A program made the position numbers and the translations under genes. Positions 34,699-46,988 of a DNA stretch of 64,000 nucleotides are shown piece by piece. Every line of letters begins with the position of its first letter. Positions within the stretch are counted from its first letter, which is position 1. Source of the stretch: Vibrio hyugaensis. Its GTDB lineage: Bacteria > Pseudomonadota > Gammaproteobacteria > Enterobacterales > Vibrionaceae. The DNA is taken from NCBI RefSeq assembly GCF_002906655.1, contig NZ_CP025794.1, forward strand, positions 2,170,001 to 2,234,000, written 5' to 3'. The notes below the pieces were generated by a model. The model saw only the letters and a list, made by a program, of their open reading frames with translations. It did no database searches and was not told the DNA's origin.

Positions 34699-34956
34699 TT
34701 AGTTATCTCTGTCTTGTTTTTGGACTGGTGGAACGGGGTCATACCCCCCTTCATTCAAAGGGTGGCATTTTAATAGACGTTTGCCTGATAACCAACATCC
34801 TTTTACAAAACCGTGAGCTCTCAAAGCTTCTAGTGCGTAAGTAGAACAAGTTGGTGTGAACCGGCAACGAGGACCAATCAAAGGGCTGATAAACCAGCGA
34901 TACAGATTAACGAGCCCAATGGCTATCCACGTGAAGGGCGAGACAGGCGATGCCAT
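34699..34956 (-). CDS. yidD: Membrane protein insertion efficiency factor YidD
   Basis: An 85-residue protein with an amphipathic N-terminus and the family signature [20 protein letters not shown] followed by [10 protein letters not shown]. It aids YidC-dependent insertion. Its first 34 nt overlap the 3' end of rnpA in another frame, as in many bacteria. Confidence 0.93.
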   Translation of the reverse strand: MASPVSPFTWIAIGLVNLYRWFISPLIGPRCRFTPTCSTYALEALRAHGFVKGCWLSGKRLLKCHPLNEGGYDPVPPVQKQDRDN

Positions 34957-35279
34957 AGCTTATCAAACAACTTAAATAGTTCCTCATTGCTTAAATCTTG
35001 CGCGCTTTTCTTGGCAATCACAACAAAATCTTTATTTGGAAGTTGATGTTGATTGTTACGAAAGCTTTCACGAGCCAAACGCTTAAAGCGGTTTCGACCG
35101 ACAGCAGTTTTGATTTGCTTTTTCGGAACAGCTAAACCTAATCGTGGGTGAGAAAGTTTGTTATTGCGAGCAATGATGGTGAAATGAGGCGAGCCAGCTC
35201 GATGAGCTTGCTGGAAGACGTTTTGATAATGCTCGGGAGTTAACAAGCGTAACTCCCGATTAAACGCGTACGTGTTCAA
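34923..35279 (-). CDS. rnpA: Ribonuclease P protein component
   Basis: A 118-residue basic protein, the partner of M1 RNA in tRNA 5' maturation. The RNR-type motif ([16 protein letters not shown]) is near residues 59-74. The start codon is TTG (35277-35279), giving [13 protein letters not shown]; no better in-frame start exists and no strong Shine-Dalgarno is visible, so coupling with rpmH 13 nt upstream is likely. Confidence 0.93.
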   Translation of the reverse strand: MNTYAFNRELRLLTPEHYQNVFQQAHRAGSPHFTIIARNNKLSHPRLGLAVPKKQIKTAVGRNRFKRLARESFRNNQHQLPNKDFVVIAKKSAQDLSNEELFKLFDKLWHRLSRPSRG

Positions 35280-35292
35280 AATAAACTAGCGA

Positions 35293-35427
35293 TTATTTTG
35301 ATAGGCGCGCACGGCCTTTTGCACGACGTGCGTTGATAACTTTACGACCGTTCTTAGTTGCCATGCGAGCACGGAAGCCGTGAGTACGCTTGCGCTTTAG
35401 AACTGTAGGTTGAAAAGTGCGTTTCAT
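35293..35427 (-). CDS. rpmH: 50S ribosomal protein L34
   Basis: A 44-residue very basic protein beginning [18 protein letters not shown] and ending RARLSK. Its sequence and size are diagnostic. It heads the rpmH-rnpA-yidD-yidC cluster. Confidence 0.97.
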
Positions 35428-35669
35428 GATAATTACCTTTACTGATCAGTAGTTTTAGGTTCTTGTTAAACCCGGCGTGGGCAATATGCTTTCTTATATA
35501 AAGAAACTCTTTATATAGAGAGAAGCAACCGACGCCTCTCAACAAAGAGGCGGAATTGTAATCACACTCACATAATGTGTCAATGACTCATGAGTACGAA
35601 ATTCCGGCCGAGCGATTATACGTAGTGTGAGTAAAATCTCAAGGATCGATTGATCTTGATGCTTGATCT

Positions 35670-36407
35670 TTACTCTATCCCCACTTGGTTAAGGAATTTT
35701 TGCAGTCGAGGATCTTGTGGATTATCGAAGATATCTTGTGGAGAACCTTGCTCGACAATGTTGCCTTCGGCCATAAAGATCACTCGGTCAGCGACTTCTT
35801 TCGCAAATTGCATTTCATGTGTGACCACCAGCATGGTCTGATGTTGGTTAGCTAACTTCTTCATTAATGAGAGAACTTCTCCAACCCATTCAGGATCCAA
35901 CGCAGAAGTTGGCTCATCAAACAGCAGCAGTTCAGGTTGAAGTGCCATCGCTCGACCGATACCCACACGTTGTTGTTGGCCACCAGACAATGCCGCTGGA
36001 TAACTTTCGCCTTTATCACCAAGACCGATGTCATCCAGAATCTCTTGAGCACGCTGAAGTGCGTCGTCTTTCTTCCAACCGCGTACCGTGATCAAGCCCT
36101 CTGCAATGTTCTGACGCGCATTCATATGGGCAAACAAGGCATAGTTTTGGAAAACAAACCCAGTGCGGCGTCGCAGGGCTAATACTTCGGCTTTGGTATG
36201 CTTTTGTGTGTCGACGGAAATGTCATCGATGGTGATGCGACCTTCATCCGCTTGCTCAAGAAAGTTCACCGTGCGCAGCAAAGTCGATTTACCCGTACCG
36301 CTGGACCCTATAATGACGATGATCTCACCTTGTTGGATATCGAGATCAATGCCTTTTAACACTTCAGTGTCACCAAAGCGTTTGTGGATGTTTTCTAATT
36401 TGATCAT
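35670..36407 (-). CDS. Polar amino-acid ABC transporter, ATP-binding protein
   Basis: A 245-residue GlnQ/TcyN-type ATPase. Walker [10 protein letters not shown] is at about residues 34-42, followed by the Q-loop FQNYALF, signature LSGGQQQRV, Walker [13 protein letters not shown] and switch His in VVTHEM. It is the last gene of a binding protein-permease-ATPase operon and overlaps the permease by 4 nt (ATGA). The operon sits between rpmH and dnaA, where E. coli has none but vibrios do. Confidence 0.92.
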   Translation of the reverse strand: MIKLENIHKRFGDTEVLKGIDLDIQQGEIIVIIGSSGTGKSTLLRTVNFLEQADEGRITIDDISVDTQKHTKAEVLALRRRTGFVFQNYALFAHMNARQNIAEGLITVRGWKKDDALQRAQEILDDIGLGDKGESYPAALSGGQQQRVGIGRAMALQPELLLFDEPTSALDPEWVGEVLSLMKKLANQHQTMLVVTHEMQFAKEVADRVIFMAEGNIVEQGSPQDIFDNPQDPRLQKFLNQVGIE

Positions 36408-37075
36408 CGTACGTACGCCTTATTCAATTTCGCTTCTGCCCAGATTTGTACTCGCGTCAGAATCACAACCACCCCCCAGTAAATTAGGGCTACAGCAAGA
36501 AACGCTTCAAAGAAACGGAAACTCGATGACGCTTCCATTTGTGCTTTGGCCATGATTTCTGCCACACCAAGGGTGAAGGCGAGGGAAGTCGACTTAATCA
36601 TATCGATGAAGTAGTTCATCAAAGATGGCAATGCAACTCGGGTTGCTTGCGGCAAAATAACGCGGCGCATGGCTTGTGGGGTTGTCATTCCGACCGATAA
36701 GCTCGCTTCCATTTGGCTACGATCAATGCCGATGATTGCGGCTCGGATGCTTTCCGCCATATACGCGGCAAAATGCAGTGTTAAACCAATCACTGCCGCT
36801 GAGAAGGCATCAAGACCGACCATGATCGGGAAGATTTGTGGTAAGCCGTAGTAAAGTAAAAACAGTTGAACTAAAAGTGGGGTCCCACGGAAGAAGCTGA
36901 TGTAAAGTTGGCTCAATTGATCGAGAACTGGCAGCTTAAATACGCGAATATTAGCTAAAACGATGGCTAAAATCAGTGAAAAGACCAATCCCCATGTGGC
37001 CATTTCCATGGTTGTGCCAAGATACTTGAGCAGTATTGGCAGCAGTTCCAACATGTAATTAAAATCAAATCCCAT
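36404..37075 (-). CDS. Polar amino-acid ABC transporter, permease
   Basis: A 223-residue HisMQ-type permease with about five helices. The EAA loop ([20 protein letters not shown]) contacts the ATPase. A single permease gene suggests a homodimer, as in cystine and glutamine systems. It lies 104 nt downstream of the binding protein, across a hairpin. Confidence 0.92.
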   Translation of the reverse strand: MGFDFNYMLELLPILLKYLGTTMEMATWGLVFSLILAIVLANIRVFKLPVLDQLSQLYISFFRGTPLLVQLFLLYYGLPQIFPIMVGLDAFSAAVIGLTLHFAAYMAESIRAAIIGIDRSQMEASLSVGMTTPQAMRRVILPQATRVALPSLMNYFIDMIKSTSLAFTLGVAEIMAKAQMEASSSFRFFEAFLAVALIYWGVVVILTRVQIWAEAKLNKAYVR

Positions 37076-37132
37076 ACGACTTACCTTGAGAAAAGAAAAG
37101 GTGGAATACGAAGTCCCACCTTGTCATTGAGT

Positions 37133-37162
37133 TAAAAAAGACGCGAGATAAAGCTCTGCGTC
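37133..37162 (-). terminator. Intra-operon hairpin after the binding-protein gene
   Basis: A GACGC / GCGTC stem (37140-37162) with an inner AGA/TCT and a U-tract on the minus strand lies 18 nt downstream of the binding-protein stop. It is placed as a leaky terminator that would lower permease and ATPase expression relative to the binding protein. Confidence 0.6.
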
Positions 37163-37179
37163 CTAAAAGAAGAAAAGTT

Positions 37180-37941
37180 TTACTTAGTGATGTCGGCACC
37201 AAACCATTTCACAGAAATCTTCTCTACTGTTCCGTCGGCGCGCATTTCTGCAAGTGCTTTATTCACTTCCGCCTGTAGCTTACGACCTTTTTCGTTATCA
37301 ACGAATGGCCAAGCGTTTTCGATGGTTTCAAATGGTTCACCTGCCAGTTGCAGCGGTAGACCTGTTTTCTTAATCAGTTCTAGTGCAGACAAACGGTCCA
37401 TGATAAAGGCATCAGCACGACCTAGCGCCACATCATGTTCAATACCCGTATCGTAAGTCTTGATGTTGATCTTGCCGTCTTTGTCGTAACTGCGAAGCAA
37501 CTGCTCAAAGTTAGAGCCTAGGTTAACTGCAACCGTTTTGCCTGCTAGGTCTTCCACGTCTTGGATGCTGTCGTTGCCTTTACGTACCGTGATTTGAGCG
37601 CCATCTACCACGTATGGGTCAGCAAATAGGTATTTCGCTTTACGTGCGTCTGTCATGGTGATTTGGTTCGAGATGGTATCAATACGACCTGTTTCTAGCA
37701 GGCCAAACAAACCAGAAAAGTTCGCTGTGACGTATTCGATCTTGTAGTCGTTACGTTTACCGACTTCATCCCACATATCCACTTCGAAGCCTTGCAGCTT
37801 ATCTTGCTTCACAAAGGTGAATGGGAAGTAGCGGCCAGACATGCCTACTTTTACTTCAGTAGCGGCAGTGTCGACAGCTGCTTGAACAGTCGCAGCAGAC
37901 AAAGCGATGGCTGCAACGGCAACCTTAATCCAGTTTTTCAT
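37180..37941 (-). CDS. Polar amino-acid ABC transporter, periplasmic binding protein
   Basis: A 253-residue SBP family 3 protein. A signal peptide ends near residue 21 (VQAAV). The GRYFPFTFVKQDKLQGFEVDM stretch is the ligand-pocket strand (about residues 36-56), and the C-terminus ends VKWFGADITK. The pattern is closest, from memory, to cystine-binding TcyJ (FliY) of E. coli, so cystine is the leading but unproven substrate. First gene of the operon, divergent from dnaA. Confidence 0.88.
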   Translation of the reverse strand: MKNWIKVAVAAIALSAATVQAAVDTAATEVKVGMSGRYFPFTFVKQDKLQGFEVDMWDEVGKRNDYKIEYVTANFSGLFGLLETGRIDTISNQITMTDARKAKYLFADPYVVDGAQITVRKGNDSIQDVEDLAGKTVAVNLGSNFEQLLRSYDKDGKINIKTYDTGIEHDVALGRADAFIMDRLSALELIKKTGLPLQLAGEPFETIENAWPFVDNEKGRKLQAEVNKALAEMRADGTVEKISVKWFGADITK

Positions 37942-38140
37942 AATACATCTCCATACTTTTATGGTTGGAAATACTACTGTCAGTTAGCTCAATTAAATAA
38001 ATAACCAAGTGCAATAACCTAGTCCTGAGAGTAATAAGATCGTATTTGGTATAGAGAGTAGGCAAAAATTAGCAATAAATGATGAAAAAACGATCGAAAA
38101 GAGCAGGAGTGGCGATCAAAAAACAACGGTGACGGAAAAT

Positions 38141-38330
38141 TCATACACAGAGTTATCACCAATTACTGGATCTGACGGATTTTGCCCAAATGTGGATCGT
38201 TGTGTGGGCAATCTTGGGGCAAGATGTGTTGATCTCTCTATGTTCAGCTAAATAATTGTGAATAACTTAGATCTTATTCACTGGATCGTCGATCAATTGC
38301 TGGCGATCTTGGTTATCAACAGGTAAAATT
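38141..38330 (+). promoter_or_regulatory. dnaA control region with DnaA boxes
   Basis: The 430-bp gap between the binding-protein gene and dnaA holds a perfect DnaA box TGTGAATAA (38257-38265). It also holds near-boxes TTATTCACT (38274-38282), TTATCAACA (38314-38322) and TCATACACA (38141-38149), plus several GATC sites, the last ones within about 100 nt of the start. This fits DnaA autorepression and SeqA/Dam timing. The stretch 37942-38140 shows nothing definite apart from AT-rich promoter-like sequence. Confidence 0.7.
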
Positions 38331-38371
38331 GCCAGTCTTTTCCGATAATTCAAATACTCAGTGGGGGCACC

Positions 38372-39778
38372 GTGTCATCTTCGCTTTGGTTGCAATGTTT
38401 GCAGCAGCTTCAAGAAGAGCTACCAGCTACAGAATTCAGCATGTGGGTTCGTCCGTTACAAGCGGAGCTCAATGACAATACTCTCACTCTGTTCGCCCCA
38501 AACCGCTTTGTTTTGGATTGGGTTCGTGACAAGTACCTGAACAGCATCAACCGTTTACTGCAAGAATACTGCGGTAACGACGTCCCTAGCTTGCGCTTTG
38601 AAGTGGGCAGCCGCCCAGTTGCAGCGCCTAAGCCGGTACCGACACGTACGCCGGCCGATGTAGCTGCTGAGTCTTCAGCGCCTGCACAATTGCAAGCTCG
38701 TAAACCTGTACATAAAACGTGGGATGACGACGCTCAAGCGATCGCGAACATCAACCACCGCTCAAACGTGAACCCGAAACACAAGTTCAACAATTTCGTT
38801 GAAGGTAAGTCGAACCAACTTGGTTTAGCGGCAGCACGTCAGGTTTCAGATAACCCAGGCGCAGCCTACAACCCACTTTTCCTATATGGTGGTACGGGTT
38901 TAGGTAAAACGCACTTGCTTCACGCTGTAGGCAACGCGATTGTGGATAACAATCCAAACGCAAAAGTGGTGTACATGCACTCTGAGCGTTTTGTGCAAGA
39001 TATGGTAAAAGCACTGCAAAACAACGCGATTGAAGAATTCAAACGTTACTACCGCAGTGTTGATGCACTTCTTATCGATGACATCCAATTCTTTGCTAAT
39101 AAAGAGCGTTCACAGGAAGAATTTTTCCATACCTTCAACGCGTTATTGGAAGGCAACCAACAGATCATTCTAACGTCTGACCGTTATCCAAAAGAGATCA
39201 GCGGTGTAGAAGATCGTCTGAAATCTCGTTTTGGTTGGGGGCTGACTGTTGCGATCGAGCCACCAGAACTTGAAACGCGCGTGGCGATCTTGATGAAGAA
39301 AGCGGAAGACCATCAAATCCACCTAGCGGATGAAGTGGCCTTCTTTATTGCTAAGCGTCTACGCTCAAATGTTCGTGAGCTCGAAGGTGCACTGAACCGC
39401 GTTATCGCAAACGCAAACTTTACGGGTCGTCCAATTACGATTGATTTCGTTCGTGAAGCGCTACGTGACTTGTTGGCACTGCAAGAAAAGCTTGTGACCA
39501 TCGACAACATTCAAAAGACGGTGGCGGAATACTACAAAATTAAAGTGGCGGACCTGCTGTCTAAACGTCGCTCTCGCTCGGTTGCTCGTCCTCGCCAGTT
39601 GGCAATGGCATTAGCAAAAGAGCTGACCAACCACAGCTTGCCGGAAATCGGCGATGCATTTGGTGGTCGTGACCACACCACGGTACTGCATGCTTGCCGC
39701 AAGATTGAGCAGCTGCGTGAAGAGAGCCACGATATTAAAGAAGATTACTCTAACTTGATTCGCACCCTGTCTTCTTAA
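38372..39778 (+). CDS. dnaA: Chromosomal replication initiator DnaA
   Basis: A 468-residue initiator. Domain I starts [17 protein letters not shown] variable linker spans about residues 85-130. Domain III is an AAA+ ATPase with Walker A GGTGLGKT (near residue 173) and Walker [11 protein letters not shown]. Domain IV has the DnaA signature [19 protein letters not shown]. The start codon is GTG, preceded by GGGGG. It lies 7.4 kb from oriC, unlike genomes where the origin is beside dnaA. Confidence 0.97.
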   Translation: MSSSLWLQCLQQLQEELPATEFSMWVRPLQAELNDNTLTLFAPNRFVLDWVRDKYLNSINRLLQEYCGNDVPSLRFEVGSRPVAAPKPVPTRTPADVAAESSAPAQLQARKPVHKTWDDDAQAIANINHRSNVNPKHKFNNFVEGKSNQLGLAAARQVSDNPGAAYNPLFLYGGTGLGKTHLLHAVGNAIVDNNPNAKVVYMHSERFVQDMVKALQNNAIEEFKRYYRSVDALLIDDIQFFANKERSQEEFFHTFNALLEGNQQIILTSDRYPKEISGVEDRLKSRFGWGLTVAIEPPELETRVAILMKKAEDHQIHLADEVAFFIAKRLRSNVRELEGALNRVIANANFTGRPITIDFVREALRDLLALQEKLVTIDNIQKTVAEYYKIKVADLLSKRRSRSVARPRQLAMALAKELTNHSLPEIGDAFGGRDHTTVLHACRKIEQLREESHDIKEDYSNLIRTLSS

Positions 39779-39841
39779 TCGGTTAGAATGACAGTATTCC
39801 AAGCAAATCATTAATTGAGCTGACAGCGTAAAGAGCCAAGC

Positions 39842-40942
39842 ATGAAATTTACTATTGAACGTAGTCATTTAATCAAACCGCTACAACAGGTTTCGGGCGC
39901 ATTAGGTGGCCGGCCGACCCTACCAATTCTGGGTAACCTACTGCTGAAAGTAGAAGATAATGTGTTATCCATGACCGCGACCGACTTGGAAGTGGAATTG
40001 GTGAGCAAAGTGACTCTAGAAGGGGATTTTGAAGCGGGCAGCATTACCGTTCCTTCTCGTAAGTTTCTCGATATCTGCCGTGGTCTTCCAGATGACTCTA
40101 TCATCACCTTCGTGCTGGAAGGCGATCGTGTACAAGTTCGTTCTGGTCGTAGCCGTTTCTCACTGGCAACACTTCCAGCGAACGATTTTCCGAACATTGA
40201 AGATTGGCAGAGTGAAGTTGAAGTGTCACTGACTCAGTCTGATCTACGTACACTGATCGAAAAAACACAGTTCTCAATGGCGAACCAAGACGTTCGTTAT
40301 TACCTAAACGGCATGCTGTTTGAAATCGACAGTACGACGCTACGCAGTGTAGCGACTGATGGTCACCGTATGGCAGTATCTCAAACACAACTGGGTGCAG
40401 ATTTTGCGCAAAAGCAAATCATCGTGCCACGTAAAGGCGTACAAGAGCTGGTTAAGCTGATGGATGCGCCAGAGCAACCTGTTGTACTACAAATCGGTAG
40501 TTCAAATGTGCGTGCAGAAGTGAACAACTTCATTTTTACTTCTAAGCTCGTTGATGGCCGTTTCCCAGATTATCGCCGCGTAATGCCGCAAAGTACCAAT
40601 AAAACATTAGAAGCAAGCTGTGATGAATTACGCCAAGCGTTTTCTCGCGCTGCCATTCTTTCTAATGAAAAATTCCGTGGTGTTCGCGTGAACCTTGCTG
40701 GTAGCGAAATGCGCATTACGGCGAACAACCCAGAGCAAGAAGAAGCAGAAGAGATGCTGGACGTAACCTTTGAAGGTGACGCGATCGAAATCGGCTTCAA
40801 CGTAAGCTACGTGCTGGATGTGCTTAATACATTGCGCTGTGAAAAAGTGCGTGTGTCGATGTCGGATGCCAACGCCAGTGCGTTGATTGAAAACGCAGAC
40901 GACGACAGTGCCATGTATGTGGTAATGCCAATTCGTCTATAA
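39842..40942 (+). CDS. dnaN: DNA polymerase III beta sliding clamp
   Basis: A 366-residue clamp made of three repeats of the clamp fold; it starts MKFTIERSHLIKPLQQVSGA and ends YVVMPIRL, as in the family. It lies 63 nt after dnaA and 9 nt before recF, in the usual dnaA-dnaN-recF-gyrB order. Confidence 0.97.
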   Translation: MKFTIERSHLIKPLQQVSGALGGRPTLPILGNLLLKVEDNVLSMTATDLEVELVSKVTLEGDFEAGSITVPSRKFLDICRGLPDDSIITFVLEGDRVQVRSGRSRFSLATLPANDFPNIEDWQSEVEVSLTQSDLRTLIEKTQFSMANQDVRYYLNGMLFEIDSTTLRSVATDGHRMAVSQTQLGADFAQKQIIVPRKGVQELVKLMDAPEQPVVLQIGSSNVRAEVNNFIFTSKLVDGRFPDYRRVMPQSTNKTLEASCDELRQAFSRAAILSNEKFRGVRVNLAGSEMRITANNPEQEEAEEMLDVTFEGDAIEIGFNVSYVLDVLNTLRCEKVRVSMSDANASALIENADDDSAMYVVMPIRL

Positions 40943-40951
40943 GCCATCTGA

Positions 40952-44462
<3,511 letters not shown>

Positions 44463-44487
44463 TCTTACAGACTCAGTCAACTCATAC

Positions 44488-44522
44488 TAAAAACGCCATC
44501 TCGCAAGAGGTGGCGTTTTTTT
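44488..44522 (+). terminator. Terminator of gyrB
   Basis: An AAAACGCCA / TGGCGTTTT stem extended by TCTC/GAGG, with a GCAA loop and a T7 run. Confidence 0.9.
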
Positions 44523-44644
44523 ATGGGGGTAGAAACGAGATAAAAGAGTCGAGATACGAGAACGGCTGCGCCCTATGAATATGGGAACGCTTCGAGAGGG
44601 AGGAACGACCGAGTCGGGGAGCTAAAAATATTTTCATCGTAGCC

Positions 44645-44672
44645 CTTGAAAGCCCATTTTTCGACCTTATAT
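44645..44672 (+). promoter_or_regulatory. Sigma-32 heat-shock promoter for ibpA
   Basis: CTTGAAA, a 13-nt spacer, then CCTTATAT is close to the RpoH consensus CTTGAAA-N11-16-CCCCATNT. It predicts a leader of about 250 nt before ibpA. A second match (CTTGACC at 44779, CCCC at 44804) has an 18-nt spacer and is poorer. The stretch 44523-44640 shows GAACG-rich sequence of no clear function. Confidence 0.6.
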
Positions 44673-44904
44673 CTAGTTATGAAGAGGGATGTCTAACTTG
44701 CTCAACAAGAGAAGAACAGCGCCTCTGGAATCGCTAAACGAGATCGCTCAGGAGAGGATACTCAGTATTAGCACACAACTTGACCCTAGATTCGACATCA
44801 TGTCCCCGCACCTAAAGAGTAGGTCAGAGGAATGAATCATCGGATCCCTTAGCTCGGCGTTTTCTTGCATAAATGCGCCACGTGGATGACCTTCATCTGG
44901 GCTA

Positions 44905-44934
44905 AGACTATTGCTTAAAAGAGGATAGATTATG
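44905..44934 (+). promoter_or_regulatory. ROSE-type RNA thermometer at the ibpA start
   Basis: TTGCT (44911-44915) can pair with AGGA (44922-44925) of the ribosome-binding site with one bulged G, the exact core of ROSE thermometers (U-U/C-G-C-U against AGGA). Melting at high temperature would free the site for translation of a small heat-shock protein, the normal target of this element. Confidence 0.75.
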
Positions 44935-45369
44935 CGTAATGTAGATTTCTCACCACTATACCGTAATGCAATTGGCTTTGACCGTCTGTTTAACCTGATG
45001 GAAGCAAGCTCTGCGAAGAACACTTCTGGCGGTTACCCTCCATACAACATCGAGCAAAAAGACGAGCACAACTACCGTATTACTATGGCAGTCGCTGGTT
45101 TTGCTGAAGATCAACTCGATTTGACTCAAAACGAAAACATGTTGATCGTGAAGGGCGAGCGTAAAGCCGAAGAAGGTAAAAACTACGTTTACCAAGGCAT
45201 TGCAGAACGCGATTTTGAACGTAAATTCCAACTCGCGGATTACGTAAAAGTTGTCGGTGCATCAATGGAAAACGGTCTGCTTCATGTTGATTTAGTTCGT
45301 GAAATTCCAGAAGCGATGCAACCGCGTAAGATTGCTATCGGTGGTAACAACCTGATTGAAAAAAGCTAA
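44932..45369 (+). CDS. ibpA: Small heat-shock protein IbpA (Hsp20)
   Basis: A 145-residue holdase. The N-terminal arm [20 protein letters not shown] is typical of IbpA/B. The alpha-crystallin domain (about residues 38-125) contains [17 protein letters not shown] and the [15 protein letters not shown] end. Only one ibp gene is present here. Expression should be controlled by RpoH and by the ROSE leader. It is convergent with avtA across a strong terminator. Confidence 0.95.
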   Translation: MRNVDFSPLYRNAIGFDRLFNLMEASSAKNTSGGYPPYNIEQKDEHNYRITMAVAGFAEDQLDLTQNENMLIVKGERKAEEGKNYVYQGIAERDFERKFQLADYVKVVGASMENGLLHVDLVREIPEAMQPRKIAIGGNNLIEKS

Positions 45370-45411
45370 TCAGCTAAAGACATTTCAGTTAACCACACGG
45401 TTATAGAATGA

Positions 45412-45452
45412 GAAAGAGCGCCTTCCATTACGGAAAAGGGCGCTCTTTTTAG
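45412..45452. terminator. Bidirectional terminator, ibpA / avtA
   Basis: AAAGAGCGCC / GGGCGCTCTTT arms with a T5 run lie between convergent genes. Confidence 0.85.
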
Positions 45453-45505
45453 TTTGGGGTTTTAAAAGCCGCTATTTCAAAGAGAAGCGGCTGAGTTCAA
45501 TCGGT

Positions 45506-46759
45506 CTATTTACCTTCGCGGTAAGCCTTTTCCACTTCTTCTGCAATAATCGCAATGCCTTTTTGCATCATCTCATCGCCTTGAACGTAGTTCATACGCA
45601 AGCATTGGTGTGCATGATCCCACTCGTCTTTCTGACCAATAAAGAAGTATTCTCCCGGAACAATCAAAACCCCACGCGCTTTCAAGCGTTGGTACAGTTC
45701 CATTGTCGTAATTGGCAGTTCATCGAACCATAGCCACAAGAATATAGCGCCCTCTGGTTTGTGGATACGGAAGCGCTCATCGGTAATCGCTTCTTGTAGT
45801 AGTTCAACCGCTCGTTGTGACTTCTGCTTGTAGAACGGCTTAATCACCTCTGAACTCAGTTTAAGCAGATCGCCTTTACCAATGATGTGGTTTGCCAACG
45901 CTGGACCAACGCTGCCTGGAGCTAGGCTGATGATGCCGTTCATATTGGTCAACGCTTGCGTGATTTCCTCACTCGCAATCACAATCCCACAACGCACGCC
46001 CGGCAAACCAAGCTTAGATAGGCTCATGCATAGGATGGTGTTTTCATTCCAGAACGGTTCGACATCTTCAAAAATGATGTTCGGGAAAGGCAGACCGTAG
46101 GCGTTATCGATGATCAGCGGAATGTTGTTCTCACGTGCTAGCTTGTCCAGTTTACGAACTTCCTCATCTGTCAGGACGTTACCTGTTGGATTAGTTGGGC
46201 GAGACGCGCAGATTGCCGCAACAGAGTCATCGACCGTGAGCTGCTCAAAATCGACGTGGTATTTAAACAGACCGTTATCTAACAGCTCTATCTCTGGGTG
46301 ATAAGAGACAAAGATATCTTCATCAATGCCTGCATCACCATAACCGATGTACTCAGGCGCGATAGGCAGTAGCACTTTCTTGTGTGAGCCGTCTGGCTGT
46401 TTACCTGCCAACAAGTTAAATAAGTAGAAAAAGCCACTTTGGCTGCCGTTAGTTAGGCTGATGTTCTTCTCTGAAATATCCCAGCCGTAAGTTTCACGGA
46501 ATAACTGAGCCAGCGCTTTAACGAACGCATCTTTGCCCTGCGGGCCATCATAGTTGGCGAGGGCGGCGACGAGCTTTCCACTGGCGAGCATTTCCTCACT
46601 GGCTTGGCGAAAGTAATCGAGCATGGCAGGAATGGCGGCTGGGTTACCTCCACCGAGCATGATGGCACCTGGTGTGCGCAGACCATCATTTAAATCGTCC
46701 ATTAACTGCGTGATACCTGAATACTGATTAAATTTTTCACCAAACTTTGAGAACTGCAT
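45506..46759 (-). CDS. avtA: Valine-pyruvate aminotransferase
   Basis: A 417-residue fold-type I PLP enzyme that interconverts valine/2-oxoisovalerate and alanine/pyruvate. The family start FSKFGEKFNQYSGITQLMDDL is present. The PLP lysine lies in SLSKLGLPGVRCG (near residue 250), with DNAYGLPFPN supplying the pyridine-contacting Asp. It is monocistronic and functionally related to the ilv genes 35 kb away. Confidence 0.94.
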   Translation of the reverse strand: MQFSKFGEKFNQYSGITQLMDDLNDGLRTPGAIMLGGGNPAAIPAMLDYFRQASEEMLASGKLVAALANYDGPQGKDAFVKALAQLFRETYGWDISEKNISLTNGSQSGFFYLFNLLAGKQPDGSHKKVLLPIAPEYIGYGDAGIDEDIFVSYHPEIELLDNGLFKYHVDFEQLTVDDSVAAICASRPTNPTGNVLTDEEVRKLDKLARENNIPLIIDNAYGLPFPNIIFEDVEPFWNENTILCMSLSKLGLPGVRCGIVIASEEITQALTNMNGIISLAPGSVGPALANHIIGKGDLLKLSSEVIKPFYKQKSQRAVELLQEAITDERFRIHKPEGAIFLWLWFDELPITTMELYQRLKARGVLIVPGEYFFIGQKDEWDHAHQCLRMNYVQGDEMMQKGIAIIAEEVEKAYREGK

Positions 46760-46942
46760 TTGTCGTTATACCTAATTCATTGTGATTGCTTTATGTGTCT
46801 TAACGCCAGCCTTTGACTGGTCAATAGGATAATCCTTGACCTTACCTCAATGTCTATACGACGCAAAGTGTGAATTGAGCCGAAAAAGAAAAAAGTGTGT
46901 CATCAAACCAGAGGTACGAGATAAAAAGGCAAAAAGAGCAAT

Positions 46943-46968
46943 AAAAAAGGGAAGCTTATGCTTCCCTT
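46943..46968 (-). terminator. Terminator of the amylase gene
   Basis: An AAGGGAAGC / GCTTCCCTT stem with a 4-nt loop and a U6 tract on the minus strand lies 20 nt past the amylase stop. Confidence 0.85.
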
Positions 46969-46988
46969 GCTGGTGGATAGAGTGTGAG

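Noticed and set aside
35354..35545. 63-codon minus-strand frame over the rpmH start
   Set aside because: It overlaps rpmH in another frame; rpmH itself is the real gene.
44779..44810. Second sigma-32-like promoter CTTGACC ... CCCC upstream of ibpA
   Set aside because: The 18-nt spacer is too long and the -10 part is poor compared with the match at 44645-44672.
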